From Nocardia sp. NBC_00565 (lineage in GTDB: Bacteria > Actinomycetota > Actinomycetes > Mycobacteriales > Mycobacteriaceae), in assembly GCF_036345915.1 (NCBI RefSeq), contig NZ_CP107785.1, positions 5,580,001 through 5,644,000 of the forward strand: a stretch of DNA of 64,000 nucleotides, read 5' to 3'. The notes beneath the pieces are model-generated. The model saw only the letters and a program-made list of their open reading frames with translations. It was not told the DNA's origin and ran no database searches. Positions 46,120 through 55,919 of the stretch are shown piece by piece. Each line of letters begins with the position of its first letter. Positions within the stretch are counted from its first letter, which is position 1. The translations under genes and the position numbers were made by a program.

Positions 46120-49100
46120 GTGCGTGTGCTGATGTTGGGTCCCTTCGAGGTCCGCGATGATGAGGACCGGCCGATCCGGATCGCAGGCGTCAAGGTGCGC
46201 GCCCTATTGGCCCGGCTCGCCATGGCACCCGGCCGGGTCGTCCCGGCCGATGTGCTCGCCGACGCGATCTGGGACGATCGCCCGCCGGACAATGGCGCGA
46301 ATGCGTTGCAGGCGTTGGTCTCTCGGGTCCGGCGTGCGGTCGGCACGACACGCGTCGAGGGCCGGCAGCCCGGCTATCGGCTGGTCATCGATCCGGTCGA
46401 TGTCGATATCGTCCGGTTCGAACGGCTGGCCGCGGCGGGGCGCGATTCGGGCGATCTGGCGACGTTGCGCGAGGCCGAGTCCTTGTGGCGGGGTCCGGCG
46501 CTGACCGAACTGCTGGAGCTGCGGTTCGCGGCCGACGCGGCGGTGCGGCTGGACGAATTACGGTTCGCCGCGGCCGAACACCGACTTGGGCTGGAGGTCG
46601 CCGCGGGCAACGATGTCCTCGACGAAGTGCGCGGGCTGGCCGAGGCGCATCCGCTCACCGAAAGCTTTCAGGCCCTGCTGATCCGCGCCCTGTATGCGGC
46701 GGGCCGGCAGGCCGATGCGCTGGCGGCCTACGAGCGCATCAGGGAGCGGCTGGCCGATGAACTCGGCATCGACCCCTCCCCGGAGCTGACCGAACTACAT
46801 CTGTCGATCCTGCGTCAGGAATCGACGGGTCCGCGCCGCCGCACCAACGTGCGCGCCCAGGTGACGAGTTTCATTGGGCGCGACGAGGATGTAGCCGAGC
46901 TGAGCACGCGACTGGAGACCGCCCGGCTGATCACCATCGTCGGCCCGGGCGGCGCAGGTAAGACCCGGCTCGCCGTCGAGGTTGCCCAGCGAGCGGGCGG
47001 TGTGGTCTGGATGGTCGAACTGTCCGCGGTGACCGATCGGGAACAGGTCGCCTCCGCGGTGCTCACTACGATCGGGGTGCGCGAGGTCGGTCTGCTCGAG
47101 CCGTCAGCGGGCGACCCCGTCGACCGATTGGCGGAATACCTTGCGCAACAACGTGTCCTGCTGATCCTCGACAACTGCGAGCATCTCGTCGACGCGGTGG
47201 CGGAGCTCGTCGACCGGCTGCTCGGCGCGGGTCCGGAATTGCGCGTGCTGGCGACCAGCCGGGAATCGCTGGCCATCGACGGCGAACACATCCATCAGAT
47301 CGGTCCGCTGCGCTGGCCCGAGGATGCCGCCGAATCTGCCGAAAGCGGCCCTGCCGTACGCCTTTTCGTCGAACGCGCGCGGGCGGTCCGCCCCGATTTC
47401 GCGCTGGACGCCGGCACCGCCCTCGCCGTGGTCGAGATCTGCCGACGGCTCGACGGACTACCGCTGGCGATCGAACTGGCGGCGGCCCGGCTGCGGGCGC
47501 TCTCGGTCGGCCAGATCGTGGCGAAACTGGATGATCGGTTCGCCCTGCTCGGTCGCGCCAGCCGGACCGCGCAGGCCAGACATCGCACATTGCGCGCGGT
47601 CATCGAATGGAGTTGGGCGCCACTGGCCGAACCCGAACGGGAGCTGGCCATGTGGCTGGCGGTATTTCCGGCGGGCGCGACGCTCGACGCCATCGACGAT
47701 CTCGACCTGCTCACCGGCCTGGTGGACAAATCGCTGGTGGAGCGCGGCGGCGAGCGGTACCGGATGCTCGAGACAATCCGGTCGTACGCGCTGGAACGGT
47801 TGGTGGAGTCCGGCCGGGAAACCCTGATCCGCGGCAAGCACGCACACTACTTCCTGGAGTTGACCGAATCCGCCGAGGCCGAGCTGCGGACCGCGGCGCA
47901 GCTCGACGCGCTCGCCCGGCTCGATGCCGAACGCGACAATATCTCCGCCGCACTGCGATTCGCGGTCGACAGCGGTGATGCCGAGTTGGGTATTCGGTTG
48001 ATCGCGGCGATGTTCTGGTACTGGACGTTGCGCGGGATCCACAGTGAGCGGCGGCGCTGGACGCGGACGGTGCTGGAGATTCGGAGTGCGGTGCCGGATG
48101 AGCTGCGGGCACTGCATGACGTGCTCGACGGGTTGTCGCGGTACGAGGGTGGGGCGATCGGGGACGGGATTCGGGCGGTGACAGCCGGTCTCGAACTCGC
48201 CAGGAGTTCAGAGGATGTGCCCACCGGACCCGCTCGGTCCGTGCTGTCGGTCGCGCCCGCCTTCCTGGAAGGTCCTGCGCTCCTGGCGGATTCGGCCGCA
48301 CGGTGGCCCGACCCCACCGCATGGGAGCGCGGGATGGCGTTATTGCTCACCGGCACCAGCATCGACGAATTGACCATGGCGAGAACCGAGTTCGAGGCGG
48401 TGGGCGAACGCTTCGGTCTGTCGACGACACTCCAGTCGATCGCCGATGACCAGATGCGCCACGGTGATCTACCGCAGGCGATCACCTCGCTCACCCTCGC
48501 CGCCGACGCCTTCGAGGAGCTGGGCAGCTCCGGCGATGCGGCGGCCGTCAGCGCCGAGTTGGCCATCGCACTGGCCCGCCTCGGCGAACTCGACCGCGCC
48601 GAAGCCGCACTGTCGCGGGCTCGACGACATGTCGAGGCGGCCGGTGAGCCCGGCACCGCCGCGTACGTCTCGCTCGCCCAGGCCGAGTATCTGCTGCGCC
48701 GCGGCGACCGGAAGGCGGCACTGCGGGAACTCGACCGCGCCGAAGCCGGTCTCGCGCGGACCGCCTACGGCACCCGAATCCGCGCCAGGAGTGCGGGTCT
48801 TCGGGCGCTCATTGCGATACTGGACGACGACGCGGCGGCCGCTCGACGGGTGCTCGACGCCGCGACCAGGGGTCTGCTCGGAACATCCGCCAGTTCAGAC
48901 GGATCGTCAACAATCGGAGCGCAACCCGACGACTTGGCCATGTTCGCGCACCTCTATGCCGCGCTGGCGCTGCACGACGACAACCCGACCGCCGCGACCC
49001 ATCTACTCGGAGCGGCAGCCGCCTTGCTCGGCACGGAAGACAAGCGCGGCTACGACAACCTCCTCGCTCCCGCCGCCCGAGCCCGCGAACTCCTCGGCTC

Positions 49101-49191
49101 CCCTGCCTTCACCGCCGCCTTTACCACCACCGCAACCTCGTCCCCCGCCGCCGCCCGCCAATCCCTCCGCGACCAAACCGAACACACCTGA
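46120..49191 (+). CDS. SARP/AfsR-type regulator with NB-ARC ATPase and TPR-like C-terminus
   Basis: This 1023-residue protein has an OmpR-like winged helix (about 1-95: MLGPFEVRDDEDRPI, ADAIWDDRPPDNGANALQAL), a bacterial transcriptional activator domain (about 100-235), and an NTPase with Walker A GPGGAGKTRLA and Walker B LLILDNCEH. A long helical repeat region follows. This layout (DnrI/AfsR) activates secondary metabolism or stress genes in actinomycetes. The start is GTG 46120. No biosynthetic cluster adjoins. It ends convergently with a second SARP of different type. Confidence 0.92.
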   Translation: MRVLMLGPFEVRDDEDRPIRIAGVKVRALLARLAMAPGRVVPADVLADAIWDDRPPDNGANALQALVSRVRRAVGTTRVEGRQPGYRLVIDPVDVDIVRFERLAAAGRDSGDLATLREAESLWRGPALTELLELRFAADAAVRLDELRFAAAEHRLGLEVAAGNDVLDEVRGLAEAHPLTESFQALLIRALYAAGRQADALAAYERIRERLADELGIDPSPELTELHLSILRQESTGPRRRTNVRAQVTSFIGRDEDVAELSTRLETARLITIVGPGGAGKTRLAVEVAQRAGGVVWMVELSAVTDREQVASAVLTTIGVREVGLLEPSAGDPVDRLAEYLAQQRVLLILDNCEHLVDAVAELVDRLLGAGPELRVLATSRESLAIDGEHIHQIGPLRWPEDAAESAESGPAVRLFVERARAVRPDFALDAGTALAVVEICRRLDGLPLAIELAAARLRALSVGQIVAKLDDRFALLGRASRTAQARHRTLRAVIEWSWAPLAEPERELAMWLAVFPAGATLDAIDDLDLLTGLVDKSLVERGGERYRMLETIRSYALERLVESGRETLIRGKHAHYFLELTESAEAELRTAAQLDALARLDAERDNISAALRFAVDSGDAELGIRLIAAMFWYWTLRGIHSERRRWTRTVLEIRSAVPDELRALHDVLDGLSRYEGGAIGDGIRAVTAGLELARSSEDVPTGPARSVLSVAPAFLEGPALLADSAARWPDPTAWERGMALLLTGTSIDELTMARTEFEAVGERFGLSTTLQSIADDQMRHGDLPQAITSLTLAADAFEELGSSGDAAAVSAELAIALARLGELDRAEAALSRARRHVEAAGEPGTAAYVSLAQAEYLLRRGDRKAALRELDRAEAGLARTAYGTRIRARSAGLRALIAILDDDAAAARRVLDAATRGLLGTSASSDGSSTIGAQPDDLAMFAHLYAALALHDDNPTAATHLLGAAAALLGTEDKRGYDNLLAPAARARELLGSPAFTAAFTTTATSSPAAARQSLRDQTEHT

Positions 49192-49243
49192 GAATGCACC
49201 GGTGCAGGTGAACGTCGAGTGGGCCATGCATCAGCGCATTCTC
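49190..49243. repeat. Palindromic repeat element, copy 2
   Basis: The 17-nt arms 49190-49206 and 49227-49243 pair at 14 positions. The centre shares 33 of 46 bases with the element at 23343-23394. It begins at the stop codon of the SARP gene and cuts into a dehydrogenase relic. Confidence 0.65.
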
Positions 49244-49264
49244 GACCTTTGGCGGGTTATGCGG

Positions 49265-49427
49265 AATCGATCGCCCCAGCGGAACTGTGATCAGGGGGCG
49301 GAAGGTGACGTCGAGGACTCGGACCCACTGCTTGTCGGTCATATCGACGACTGGGCCGCCGCCCAGCACGGCATTGTTGACCATGATGTCGATGTGACCC
49401 AATGCCGGTGCGGCGCTGCGGATCAGC
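49265..49427 (-). pseudogene. Short-chain dehydrogenase relic
   Basis: The minus frame reads DELIRSAAPALGHIDIMVNN, then AVLGGGPVVDMTDKQWVRVL and DVTF, the NAG/NNA region of an SDR. The Rossmann start and the YxxxK catalytic part are missing. It is bounded by the palindromic element and by the end of the second SARP gene. Confidence 0.65.
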
Positions 49428-52400
49428 TCATCGACGTAGTGCGGTTGCGAGCTGGGCGAGGTAGTGGGCGACTGGTTCGAGGGTGAGCAAGCCGGTGGTT
49501 GCTCCGGCCAGTTCTCGTGCGGCGGGGAGTAATTGGTGGTGCACGCGTCGCATCGTCGGCTTGTCGTCGAGTGCGATGGCGGCTCGGGCGATCAGGCATA
49601 GGCGTAGTTCGAGAAGTAGATCGTGGGGGGATTCGGGGGCCGTGCGGAGAGCCTGCCGTGCGTCGTCGGGCCGGTTCTGGGCGAGTAGGACGAGGGGTCG
49701 CACCCAAGGCTCGTGCGGGCCGAAATCCGATGGGGTGCTATCGATCGAACATCCGTATCGCAGGCGCAGGCAGAGCAGGGCAAGGGGGAGGATGCCGTCT
49801 TCGAGGCCCGGCATCGCGGCGCCGCGCAGGTCGGCGGCGGCCGCGCGATAGGCCGCCTCAGCGTCCTCGAAGGTGCCGGAGTGGGAGTCGCGGAGCGCGG
49901 CGTACCAGTGGGTGAAGATCGGGACCAAGGGTAGGTCGTATTGCTCGGCCAGACGGTCGGCGGCACTGGCGTGGTGGTCGGCCGCCGCGAAATCGGCGAT
50001 GGCGCAGTCGGATTGGATACCGATGAGGTGGCCGAGGACCTCGAAGGTGACGAGATTGTGGGCGGCGGCCAGATCGATCAGCTCGGCGGCCAATTGTGCG
50101 CGCTCGGGTGCCAGGCCCGCACGTTCGAAGGTCGACATGAACCGGCCGTTGAGCGCGAAGGCGAGCAGCGCGGGGTTGTCGAGCTGTCTGGCAATGGCCT
50201 CCGCTTCGGTCGCCGCTACTCGACCCCGCTTGTCATCGGTGGCGCGCAGTTCCAGCGCGATGGTGGTGAGGAGACGACTGCGGACCTCCAGTTCGCCGGC
50301 TGGTAGCGCCGCGAGGGTGCGTTCGGCCGCGCGAACGACACGCTCGGCCAGGTCGGGATCGTCGTTATCGGTCCAGAGCGCCGGGACGTCGAAGGCACTG
50401 ATCACCCGTGCGGTCAGGGCCGGATCGGCGAGCGCTTCGGCGGTCGTGATGGCCTGCGCGCGTAGGGTTCTGGCTTCCGCAAGTTTGCCCGTGACTGCGA
50501 GTGCGCGAACCAGACCCATGGTGGCATCGAGGCGTCCGCGCACATCGTTGTCACCTGCACGGTCGTGGGCGGTAATCGTCGCGCGCCAGAGCCGAGCCGC
50601 CTCGTGTGGCGCGAAGACGCGTTCGGCGGCGAGGGCAGCGAGGCGCGCGTAGCGCGCGGCACGGCCCGCGGTGGCGCGACTGTCGGCGCGGAGAAAGTGG
50701 TAGGCGAGGACGGCCGGATCGCTGACCTCTGCCTGCTCCAGCAGCTCGCCGACCGCCGCATGCCAGGCGGCGCGGCGTGGGGCCGCGATGTCCAGATAGA
50801 GGACATCGCGGACTACTGCGTGTTCGAATCGGACTCCGCTGGAACCGGATTCGGTGAGAAACCCGGCGCGCACACCGGCCTCGATCGCATCGAGGACGGG
50901 CTCCTGCGCTCCCACCAGTCCGATGAGCAGATCGCGATCGATATCGCCGCCGACAACAGCCGCCTGTTGCAGCACCGTCCGCTCCGCCCGGGACAGTCCG
51001 GCCAGTCGATGACGGACGATATCGCGCACACCGACCGGCACCGCATCGAGCGACGCGGCGCCCTCATCGCGCAACAGGCGGGTGATTTCGCGGACGAAGA
51101 ACGGATTTCCGTTGCTGCGCTGATGAATTCGCCGGAACACCGCGATATCGACCTGCTCCCCTGCCAATTCCCGTACCAGGCCGAGGGTTTCGGTCTCGGT
51201 CAACCCGCTCAGGTAGATCCGGGTCGGCTCGGCGCGCGCCAACCGCGCCAGCGCCGCGGTCAACGCGGTACCTACCTCGGTTGCGCGATAGGTACCGATG
51301 AGCAGCACCGACCCGTCGACGGGCGCAGTAGCCAACGTGGACAGCAGATCCACCGTCTCCTCGGCCGCTTGGTGCAGATCGTCGAAGACCAGCAGTACCG
51401 GGCGATCTCGTGCCACGACAGCCAGATATTCGGCCGCCGCGCGATGCGCACGGAACCGCGCGACCGCGGGATCCGCCTCCGGTTGGGCCACATCCGGACC
51501 TTGCGGATACCCCGCTGCCGCCAGTCCGGCCAGTATTCGCGTCCACGGCCAGTTGGACGGCGTCCCCCGATCGACCGGACTCGGACCCCAGGCGGTCGTC
51601 CACCCCTGCTCTGCCATCAACATCGAAAACTCTTCGGCAAGAGCACTTTTCCCGACACCTTCGGTACCGGAGATCAGCACGATCCCCGACCGACCACCGG
51701 CTGCACACTCATCGGCGGCGCTCCTGAGCCGCGCCAGCTCATCCGCTCGGCCGACGAACGGTCGCGCGAGCGTACTGCGCCGCGCGATCACCGCCGAATC
51801 GGTGCCGGTCGTATCGTCGCCTGGCATCAAATGCGGTGCGTGGGAGAGAATGCCGGCTTCCAGCCGACGCAGTTCGGGACCGGGGTCCACACCCAGCTCC
51901 ATGCGCAGATTCCGGCGGACGCGACGCAATGCGGCGAGAGCCTCACTCTGGCGACCGGAACGATACAGCGCCAATACCATTAGCTGCCAGGCTTGTTCGC
52001 GCAGCGGGTGCGCGCCGAGATGCGAATCCAGCGTGCGGACCGCATCCCCGTGGCGCCGTAACGCCAGCAGTGCGCGTGCTCGCTGCTCGCTCGCGAGCGA
52101 CCGATGTTCATCCAATCGGGTGATCTCGGCACGCGCCCAACCCGTTTCGGCGAATTCGGCGTAGGCCGGGCCCTGCCACAGCTCGAGCGCCGCGTCGACC
52201 TCGCCCAGCGCGTCGGCGGCTCGCCCCGCCGCGAGCAGTTCGTCGACGCGACCGACCGCCGCCTCGAACCGCCACGCATCCACCTGCTCGGACGCCGCGC
52301 GAATCGCGTACCCGGGCGGTTCGGTCACCAGCACGCGGGCGGGTTCGCGCGGTTTGCGGTCCGGCTCCAGCACCCGGCGCAAAGCGGCGACGAAGGTCTG

Positions 52401-52589
52401 GATCGCGCCGACCGCATCCGCCGGCGGCCGCTCCCACAGATCGTCGACCAGATGCGCGACGGGTACCACCCGCCCTCGCGCGACCAGCAATCGTGCGAGC
52501 ACCGCCCGATGGCGCGGCCCCTTCAGCGGCAGCCGACCACGCTCGTCCTCGGCCCACACCGGACCGAGCACACCGAACGCTATGCCCAC
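49428..52589 (-). CDS. SARP-type regulator with AAA ATPase (LuxR/LAL-like) and TPR region
   Basis: This 1053-residue protein starts at GTG 52589. It has a winged helix (about 1-95: FGVLGPVWAEDERGRLPLKG, VDDLWERPPADAVGAIQTF), a BTAD domain (about 100-250) and an AAA_16-type ATPase with Walker A SGTEGVGKSALAEE and Walker B VLLVFDDLHQ. Then comes a long helical C-terminus. It differs from the neighbour's NB-ARC type, so the two are not recent duplicates. The stop comes from the SDR relic sequence. Confidence 0.92.
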   Translation of the reverse strand: MGIAFGVLGPVWAEDERGRLPLKGPRHRAVLARLLVARGRVVPVAHLVDDLWERPPADAVGAIQTFVAALRRVLEPDRKPREPARVLVTEPPGYAIRAASEQVDAWRFEAAVGRVDELLAAGRAADALGEVDAALELWQGPAYAEFAETGWARAEITRLDEHRSLASEQRARALLALRRHGDAVRTLDSHLGAHPLREQAWQLMVLALYRSGRQSEALAALRRVRRNLRMELGVDPGPELRRLEAGILSHAPHLMPGDDTTGTDSAVIARRSTLARPFVGRADELARLRSAADECAAGGRSGIVLISGTEGVGKSALAEEFSMLMAEQGWTTAWGPSPVDRGTPSNWPWTRILAGLAAAGYPQGPDVAQPEADPAVARFRAHRAAAEYLAVVARDRPVLLVFDDLHQAAEETVDLLSTLATAPVDGSVLLIGTYRATEVGTALTAALARLARAEPTRIYLSGLTETETLGLVRELAGEQVDIAVFRRIHQRSNGNPFFVREITRLLRDEGAASLDAVPVGVRDIVRHRLAGLSRAERTVLQQAAVVGGDIDRDLLIGLVGAQEPVLDAIEAGVRAGFLTESGSSGVRFEHAVVRDVLYLDIAAPRRAAWHAAVGELLEQAEVSDPAVLAYHFLRADSRATAGRAARYARLAALAAERVFAPHEAARLWRATITAHDRAGDNDVRGRLDATMGLVRALAVTGKLAEARTLRAQAITTAEALADPALTARVISAFDVPALWTDNDDPDLAERVVRAAERTLAALPAGELEVRSRLLTTIALELRATDDKRGRVAATEAEAIARQLDNPALLAFALNGRFMSTFERAGLAPERAQLAAELIDLAAAHNLVTFEVLGHLIGIQSDCAIADFAAADHHASAADRLAEQYDLPLVPIFTHWYAALRDSHSGTFEDAEAAYRAAAADLRGAAMPGLEDGILPLALLCLRLRYGCSIDSTPSDFGPHEPWVRPLVLLAQNRPDDARQALRTAPESPHDLLLELRLCLIARAAIALDDKPTMRRVHHQLLPAARELAGATTGLLTLEPVAHYLAQLATALRR

Positions 52590-52712
52590 GACGCCGAAGA
52601 CCTGGTCACGCCCACCAATCTAGCCGCTCAGCGGGTGCTGACCAGTTGCTCAGTGCGGCCGGGCAGGGTCGTCGAAGGCGGCCCACCGAGGCCCTGCCGG
52701 AAAGGACTCCCG

Positions 52713-53594
52713 ATGACTCAGCGAATCGCCGGATTCGACTACCAGCGTGTGACCGTCGCCGACGAGGTGGCGCTCAATGTCGCCGTCGGCGGCAACGGAA
52801 GCCCCATCGTGCTGCTGCACGGCTTCCCGCAGACCCACCTGATGTGGCGGCATGTCGCTGCGGATCTGGCGGCCGACCACACCGTGATCTGCCCCGATCT
52901 GCGCGGCTACGGCGCAAGCGACAAACCCGCCGACACCGACGGACAGACCTACGCCAAGCGCACCATGGGCGCCGATATCGTCGCCCTCGCCCGCGCCTTC
53001 GGCCACGACCGATTCGCCCTCACCGGGCACGACCGTGGCGCCCTGGTCGCCATCCGCACCGCCCTGGACCATCCCGACACCGTCACGCACCTGGCAGCAC
53101 TGGACGTCCTGCCTACCCTCGACATGTGGGAGGTCATGCACGGCACGACCGCCGCCATCGGCTTCCACCTCTACCTCATGGCCCAGCCGCCCGGCCTGCC
53201 CGAACAGCTGATCAGCGCGAGCGCCGACACCTTCTTCGGCCATTTCCTCGATATCTGGACCCGTGACCCGCGCGCCATCCCCGCCGACATCCGGGCCACC
53301 TACCTGGCCGCCTCGCGCAACGCCGTCGCCTCGATCGTCGCCGACTACCGCGCCTCCGCCCACATCGACGTCGAACACGACCGGATCGACCGCGCCGCGG
53401 GCACCGTCTTGCGCATGCCCGTCTCGGTCCTGCAACAGGATTGGGGTGCCGCCCTCGGCTTCGACGCCCGATCACTGTGGCGCGCTTGGGCACCCGATCT
53501 GCACCACGAAACCGTCACCTGCGGCCACTTCATGGCCGAGGAATCCCCCGCCGAGGTGACCAAGGCGCTGCGTGATCTGCTGAACCGCCAGTAG
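52713..53594 (+). CDS. Alpha/beta hydrolase, haloacetate dehalogenase-like
   Basis: This 293-residue protein from ATG 52713 (GAAAGGA upstream) has an oxyanion motif HGFPQT, ICPDLRGYGASDKP and a nucleophile elbow GHDRGALV, whose Asp nucleophile is typical of haloalkane/haloacetate dehalogenases and epoxide hydrolases. The catalytic His is in CGHFMAEE. The sequence around DLRGYGASDKP is close to fluoroacetate dehalogenases. The substrate is not proven. Confidence 0.88.
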   Translation: MTQRIAGFDYQRVTVADEVALNVAVGGNGSPIVLLHGFPQTHLMWRHVAADLAADHTVICPDLRGYGASDKPADTDGQTYAKRTMGADIVALARAFGHDRFALTGHDRGALVAIRTALDHPDTVTHLAALDVLPTLDMWEVMHGTTAAIGFHLYLMAQPPGLPEQLISASADTFFGHFLDIWTRDPRAIPADIRATYLAASRNAVASIVADYRASAHIDVEHDRIDRAAGTVLRMPVSVLQQDWGAALGFDARSLWRAWAPDLHHETVTCGHFMAEESPAEVTKALRDLLNRQ

Positions 53595-53597
53595 CGA

Positions 53598-54176
53598 CTA
53601 CCGAGCCTGGTCCGCGACCTCGGCGCTGCGGCGCGCGCGGTGGGCGCGGACCCGGCCGCGGCTCGCGCAGGCCGGCGCCGGGCACCAGCGACGGCGGTCC
53701 TGCGGGTCGAGAAAGACGCCACGGCAATCGTGTTCCGGGCAGCTCTTGAGTGCGGTGCGCTCGGCTCCGGTCAATTGGCCGACCGCTTCGCGAGCGATGC
53801 GCGCCAAGGCGTCGTCCACCGTCGCAGGCGGTTCGCGACGCAACCGTTCGTCCGCGGCCAATCGGATGGGGTCCGGGTGGTCGGCCACGAAGGCGGCCAG
53901 CTCAGCGACGGCGGCCGCGGGCGGCGGCTGCCGGTCGACGGTGGCCAATGCCAAGGCGCGCAAGGTTTCTCGCAGCTGCCATACGCGACGCAGATCATCG
54001 TCGTCCGGAGTGCGCTGCGGGGCCAGATCGACCCGTTCGAGCCAGTCGGTGAGCCGCTCGGGCGTGGCGAGCCGTTCCACCGGGTTCGCGCTGAACCTGC
54101 GGCCGGTCGTGGCGAGCAGGTTCAACCAGGTCGCGCCGCAGTCGAAGCGGAAGGCGAGCTTGTCCTCGGTAGTCAC
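53598..54176 (-). CDS. CGNR/ABATE zinc-ribbon transcription factor with a variant motif
   Basis: This 192-residue protein has an N-terminal ABATE ligand-like domain (CGATWLNLLATTG, DLRRVWQLRETLRALA) and a C-terminal four-cysteine ribbon (CPEHDC ... RRWCPAPACASRGR). The usual CGNR is CASR here. It is divergent from the decarboxylase/phosphotriesterase/cupin operon and probably regulates it. The gap contains GTTAC/GTAAC half sites. Confidence 0.88.
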   Translation of the reverse strand: MTTEDKLAFRFDCGATWLNLLATTGRRFSANPVERLATPERLTDWLERVDLAPQRTPDDDDLRRVWQLRETLRALALATVDRQPPPAAAVAELAAFVADHPDPIRLAADERLRREPPATVDDALARIAREAVGQLTGAERTALKSCPEHDCRGVFLDPQDRRRWCPAPACASRGRVRAHRARRSAEVADQAR

Positions 54177-54251
54177 CGAACAATTGTAACGCCCATCCCG
54201 TTACCATATGCTAGCGTTCCGTAACGGCTAGAGCATTACGAGGAACGAGGG

Positions 54252-54677
54252 ATGACAATGACCGAACTGTCACAGCAGATGACACCGGCGCATTTCGACC
54301 GCGCGCAGGGCTACCGGATGCTGGACCTGCTCCAGGACGAAAGCACCCAGCAGGCCGCGCTACCGAGCCTGGAGCAACTCGCGCCCGGCTTCGGGGACTG
54401 GATCGTCACGGCCCTGTTCGGCGGCACCTATCAGCGCCCTGGCCTATCGCTGCGTGATCGCCAGCTGGTCAATCTGGCCGCGCTGACCGCACTCGGCGGC
54501 GTCGACCCGCAACTGTCCGGTCACGTCAAAACCGCACTGCGCGTTGGTATGACCCGAGAACAGATCGTCGAGGTGTTCGTCCATCTGGCGCCCTACCTCG
54601 GCGTCCCGAAGGCACTGGCCGGACTGCGTATCGCCGCAGCGGCTCTCGCCGATGCCGAGCAGGAGGCCGGGAAGTGA
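54252..54677 (+). CDS. Carboxymuconolactone decarboxylase family protein
   Basis: This 141-residue helical protein has [40 protein letters not shown] and [17 protein letters not shown], the CMD pattern. The active-site region has His but no AhpD-type CxxC, so it is a decarboxylase-like rather than a peroxidase-like member. It is the first gene of a three-gene run. Confidence 0.88.
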   Translation: MTMTELSQQMTPAHFDRAQGYRMLDLLQDESTQQAALPSLEQLAPGFGDWIVTALFGGTYQRPGLSLRDRQLVNLAALTALGGVDPQLSGHVKTALRVGMTREQIVEVFVHLAPYLGVPKALAGLRIAAAALADAEQEAGK

Positions 54678-55579
54678 GTGCGCAGATCCGCACCGTACTC
54701 GGCGATATAGCTCCGGCATACCTCGGCATCACCGACTCCCACGACCATCTGTTCTTCCGCTCACCCACACTGCCCGGCCAGGAACTCGACGACCCTGCGG
54801 CCGCCCTTGTCGAACTGAAAGCCTTTGCGGCACTTGGTGGCCGCGCAGTCGCCCAGTGGACACCCTGGGGCCTGGGACCCAGACTCGACGAATTGCCGGA
54901 CCTGTCACGGCAATCCGGCGTACACGTCATCGCCGCGACCGGCATGCACCAGGCCAGGCACTACGACCCGACCGAACTGACACCCGTCTACGACGGTCTG
55001 ACCGAGCTGTTCATCCGCGAACTCACCGGGCCGGGCATCCGTGCGGGCATGATCAAGATCTCCGGCGCCTACCACCATCTCGACGAGCACACCCGCCATG
55101 TCGCCCGCGCCGCCGCCGCGGCCCACCACGCCACCGACTCCCCCATCGGTATCCATCTCGAAGCCGGGTCCGCGGCATTGGAGATGCTCGAGCTGCTCAG
55201 CGATACCCATGGCATCCGACCGCAGCGCATCATCCTCGGTCACCTACATCGCTTCCCGGACACCAGAATTCACCGCCGAGCCGCCGAAGTGGGCGCCTAC
55301 CTCGCCTTCGACGGCCCCTCCCGCGCACACCACAACACCGACTGGCGGCTGCTCGACATCCTCGCGGCGCTCACCGACGCAGGTCACACCCACCGCATCC
55401 TCCTCGGCGGCGATACCGTGACGGCGACGGCCAGATCCACCGCAGACGGCCCCGGCATGCCCTTCCTGCTGACCACGCTGCGCCCTCGGATCGAACGAGA
55501 GTTGGGTCCGGATATCGCCACCGCCATTTTCATCGACAACCCGGCCAGCGCCTTCGCGGCGAACTGGCGGTCGAGATAG
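54674..55579 (+). CDS. Phosphotriesterase-family (PHP/amidohydrolase fold) metallohydrolase
   Basis: This 301-residue protein starts at GTG 54674, overlapping the previous stop (GTGA). It has an early metal pair in TDSHDHLFF, the bridging lysine region [27 protein letters not shown] and a late [11 protein letters not shown] with the metal Asp. These follow the PTE/PLL motif order. Lactonase or esterase activity is likely; the substrate is unknown. Confidence 0.88.
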   Translation: MSAQIRTVLGDIAPAYLGITDSHDHLFFRSPTLPGQELDDPAAALVELKAFAALGGRAVAQWTPWGLGPRLDELPDLSRQSGVHVIAATGMHQARHYDPTELTPVYDGLTELFIRELTGPGIRAGMIKISGAYHHLDEHTRHVARAAAAAHHATDSPIGIHLEAGSAALEMLELLSDTHGIRPQRIILGHLHRFPDTRIHRRAAEVGAYLAFDGPSRAHHNTDWRLLDILAALTDAGHTHRILLGGDTVTATARSTADGPGMPFLLTTLRPRIERELGPDIATAIFIDNPASAFAANWRSR

Positions 55580-55581
55580 CT

Positions 55582-55914
55582 GTTATCAGCAAAGCGGGGG
55601 CGATCCGTAAGCAGGTTCTCAGGCCCGACGGGTTATCTGGAATTCATGAGCGCCTGCTGGCACAGGTCAACGACACAGTCGTCAAGGCCGCCCGGCTAGC
55701 GGGCGAGTTCCCGTGGCATCACCACGACGCGGACGAACTCTTCCTCTGCTGGGACGGCACCTTTCGCATCGAACTCGAAGGCCGTCCGCCGGCAATTCTC
55801 GATGCGGGCGAAATCTTCGTGGTATCCAAGAGGATTCGGCACCGCCCAGTGGCGGACACACCGGCACACGTCCTGCTGGTCGAGCACCCCGAGACCAAGC
55901 AATACGGCAACTGA
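55582..55914 (+). CDS. Cupin-domain protein with no canonical start codon
   Basis: This roughly 110-residue frame encodes a small cupin: [19 protein letters not shown] (metal-binding HHH-x4-E), [20 protein letters not shown] and [17 protein letters not shown]. The native-looking start [10 protein letters not shown] begins at GTT 55582, three bases after the stop of the metallohydrolase. No ATG, GTG or TTG lies in frame near it. Either initiation uses a rare codon with coupling, or the start has been lost (GTG to GTT). Confidence 0.7.
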   Translation, partial: VISKAGAIRKQVLRPDGLSGIHERLLAQVNDTVVKAARLAGEFPWHHHDADELFLCWDGTFRIELEGRPPAILDAGEIFVVSKRIRHRPVADTPAHVLLVEHPETKQYGN

Positions 55915-55919
55915 GCTCC

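Noticed and set aside
52104..52712. Long upstream extension of the alpha/beta hydrolase frame
   Set aside because: It is the complement of the SARP gene on the other strand; ATG 52713 has a proper ribosome site.
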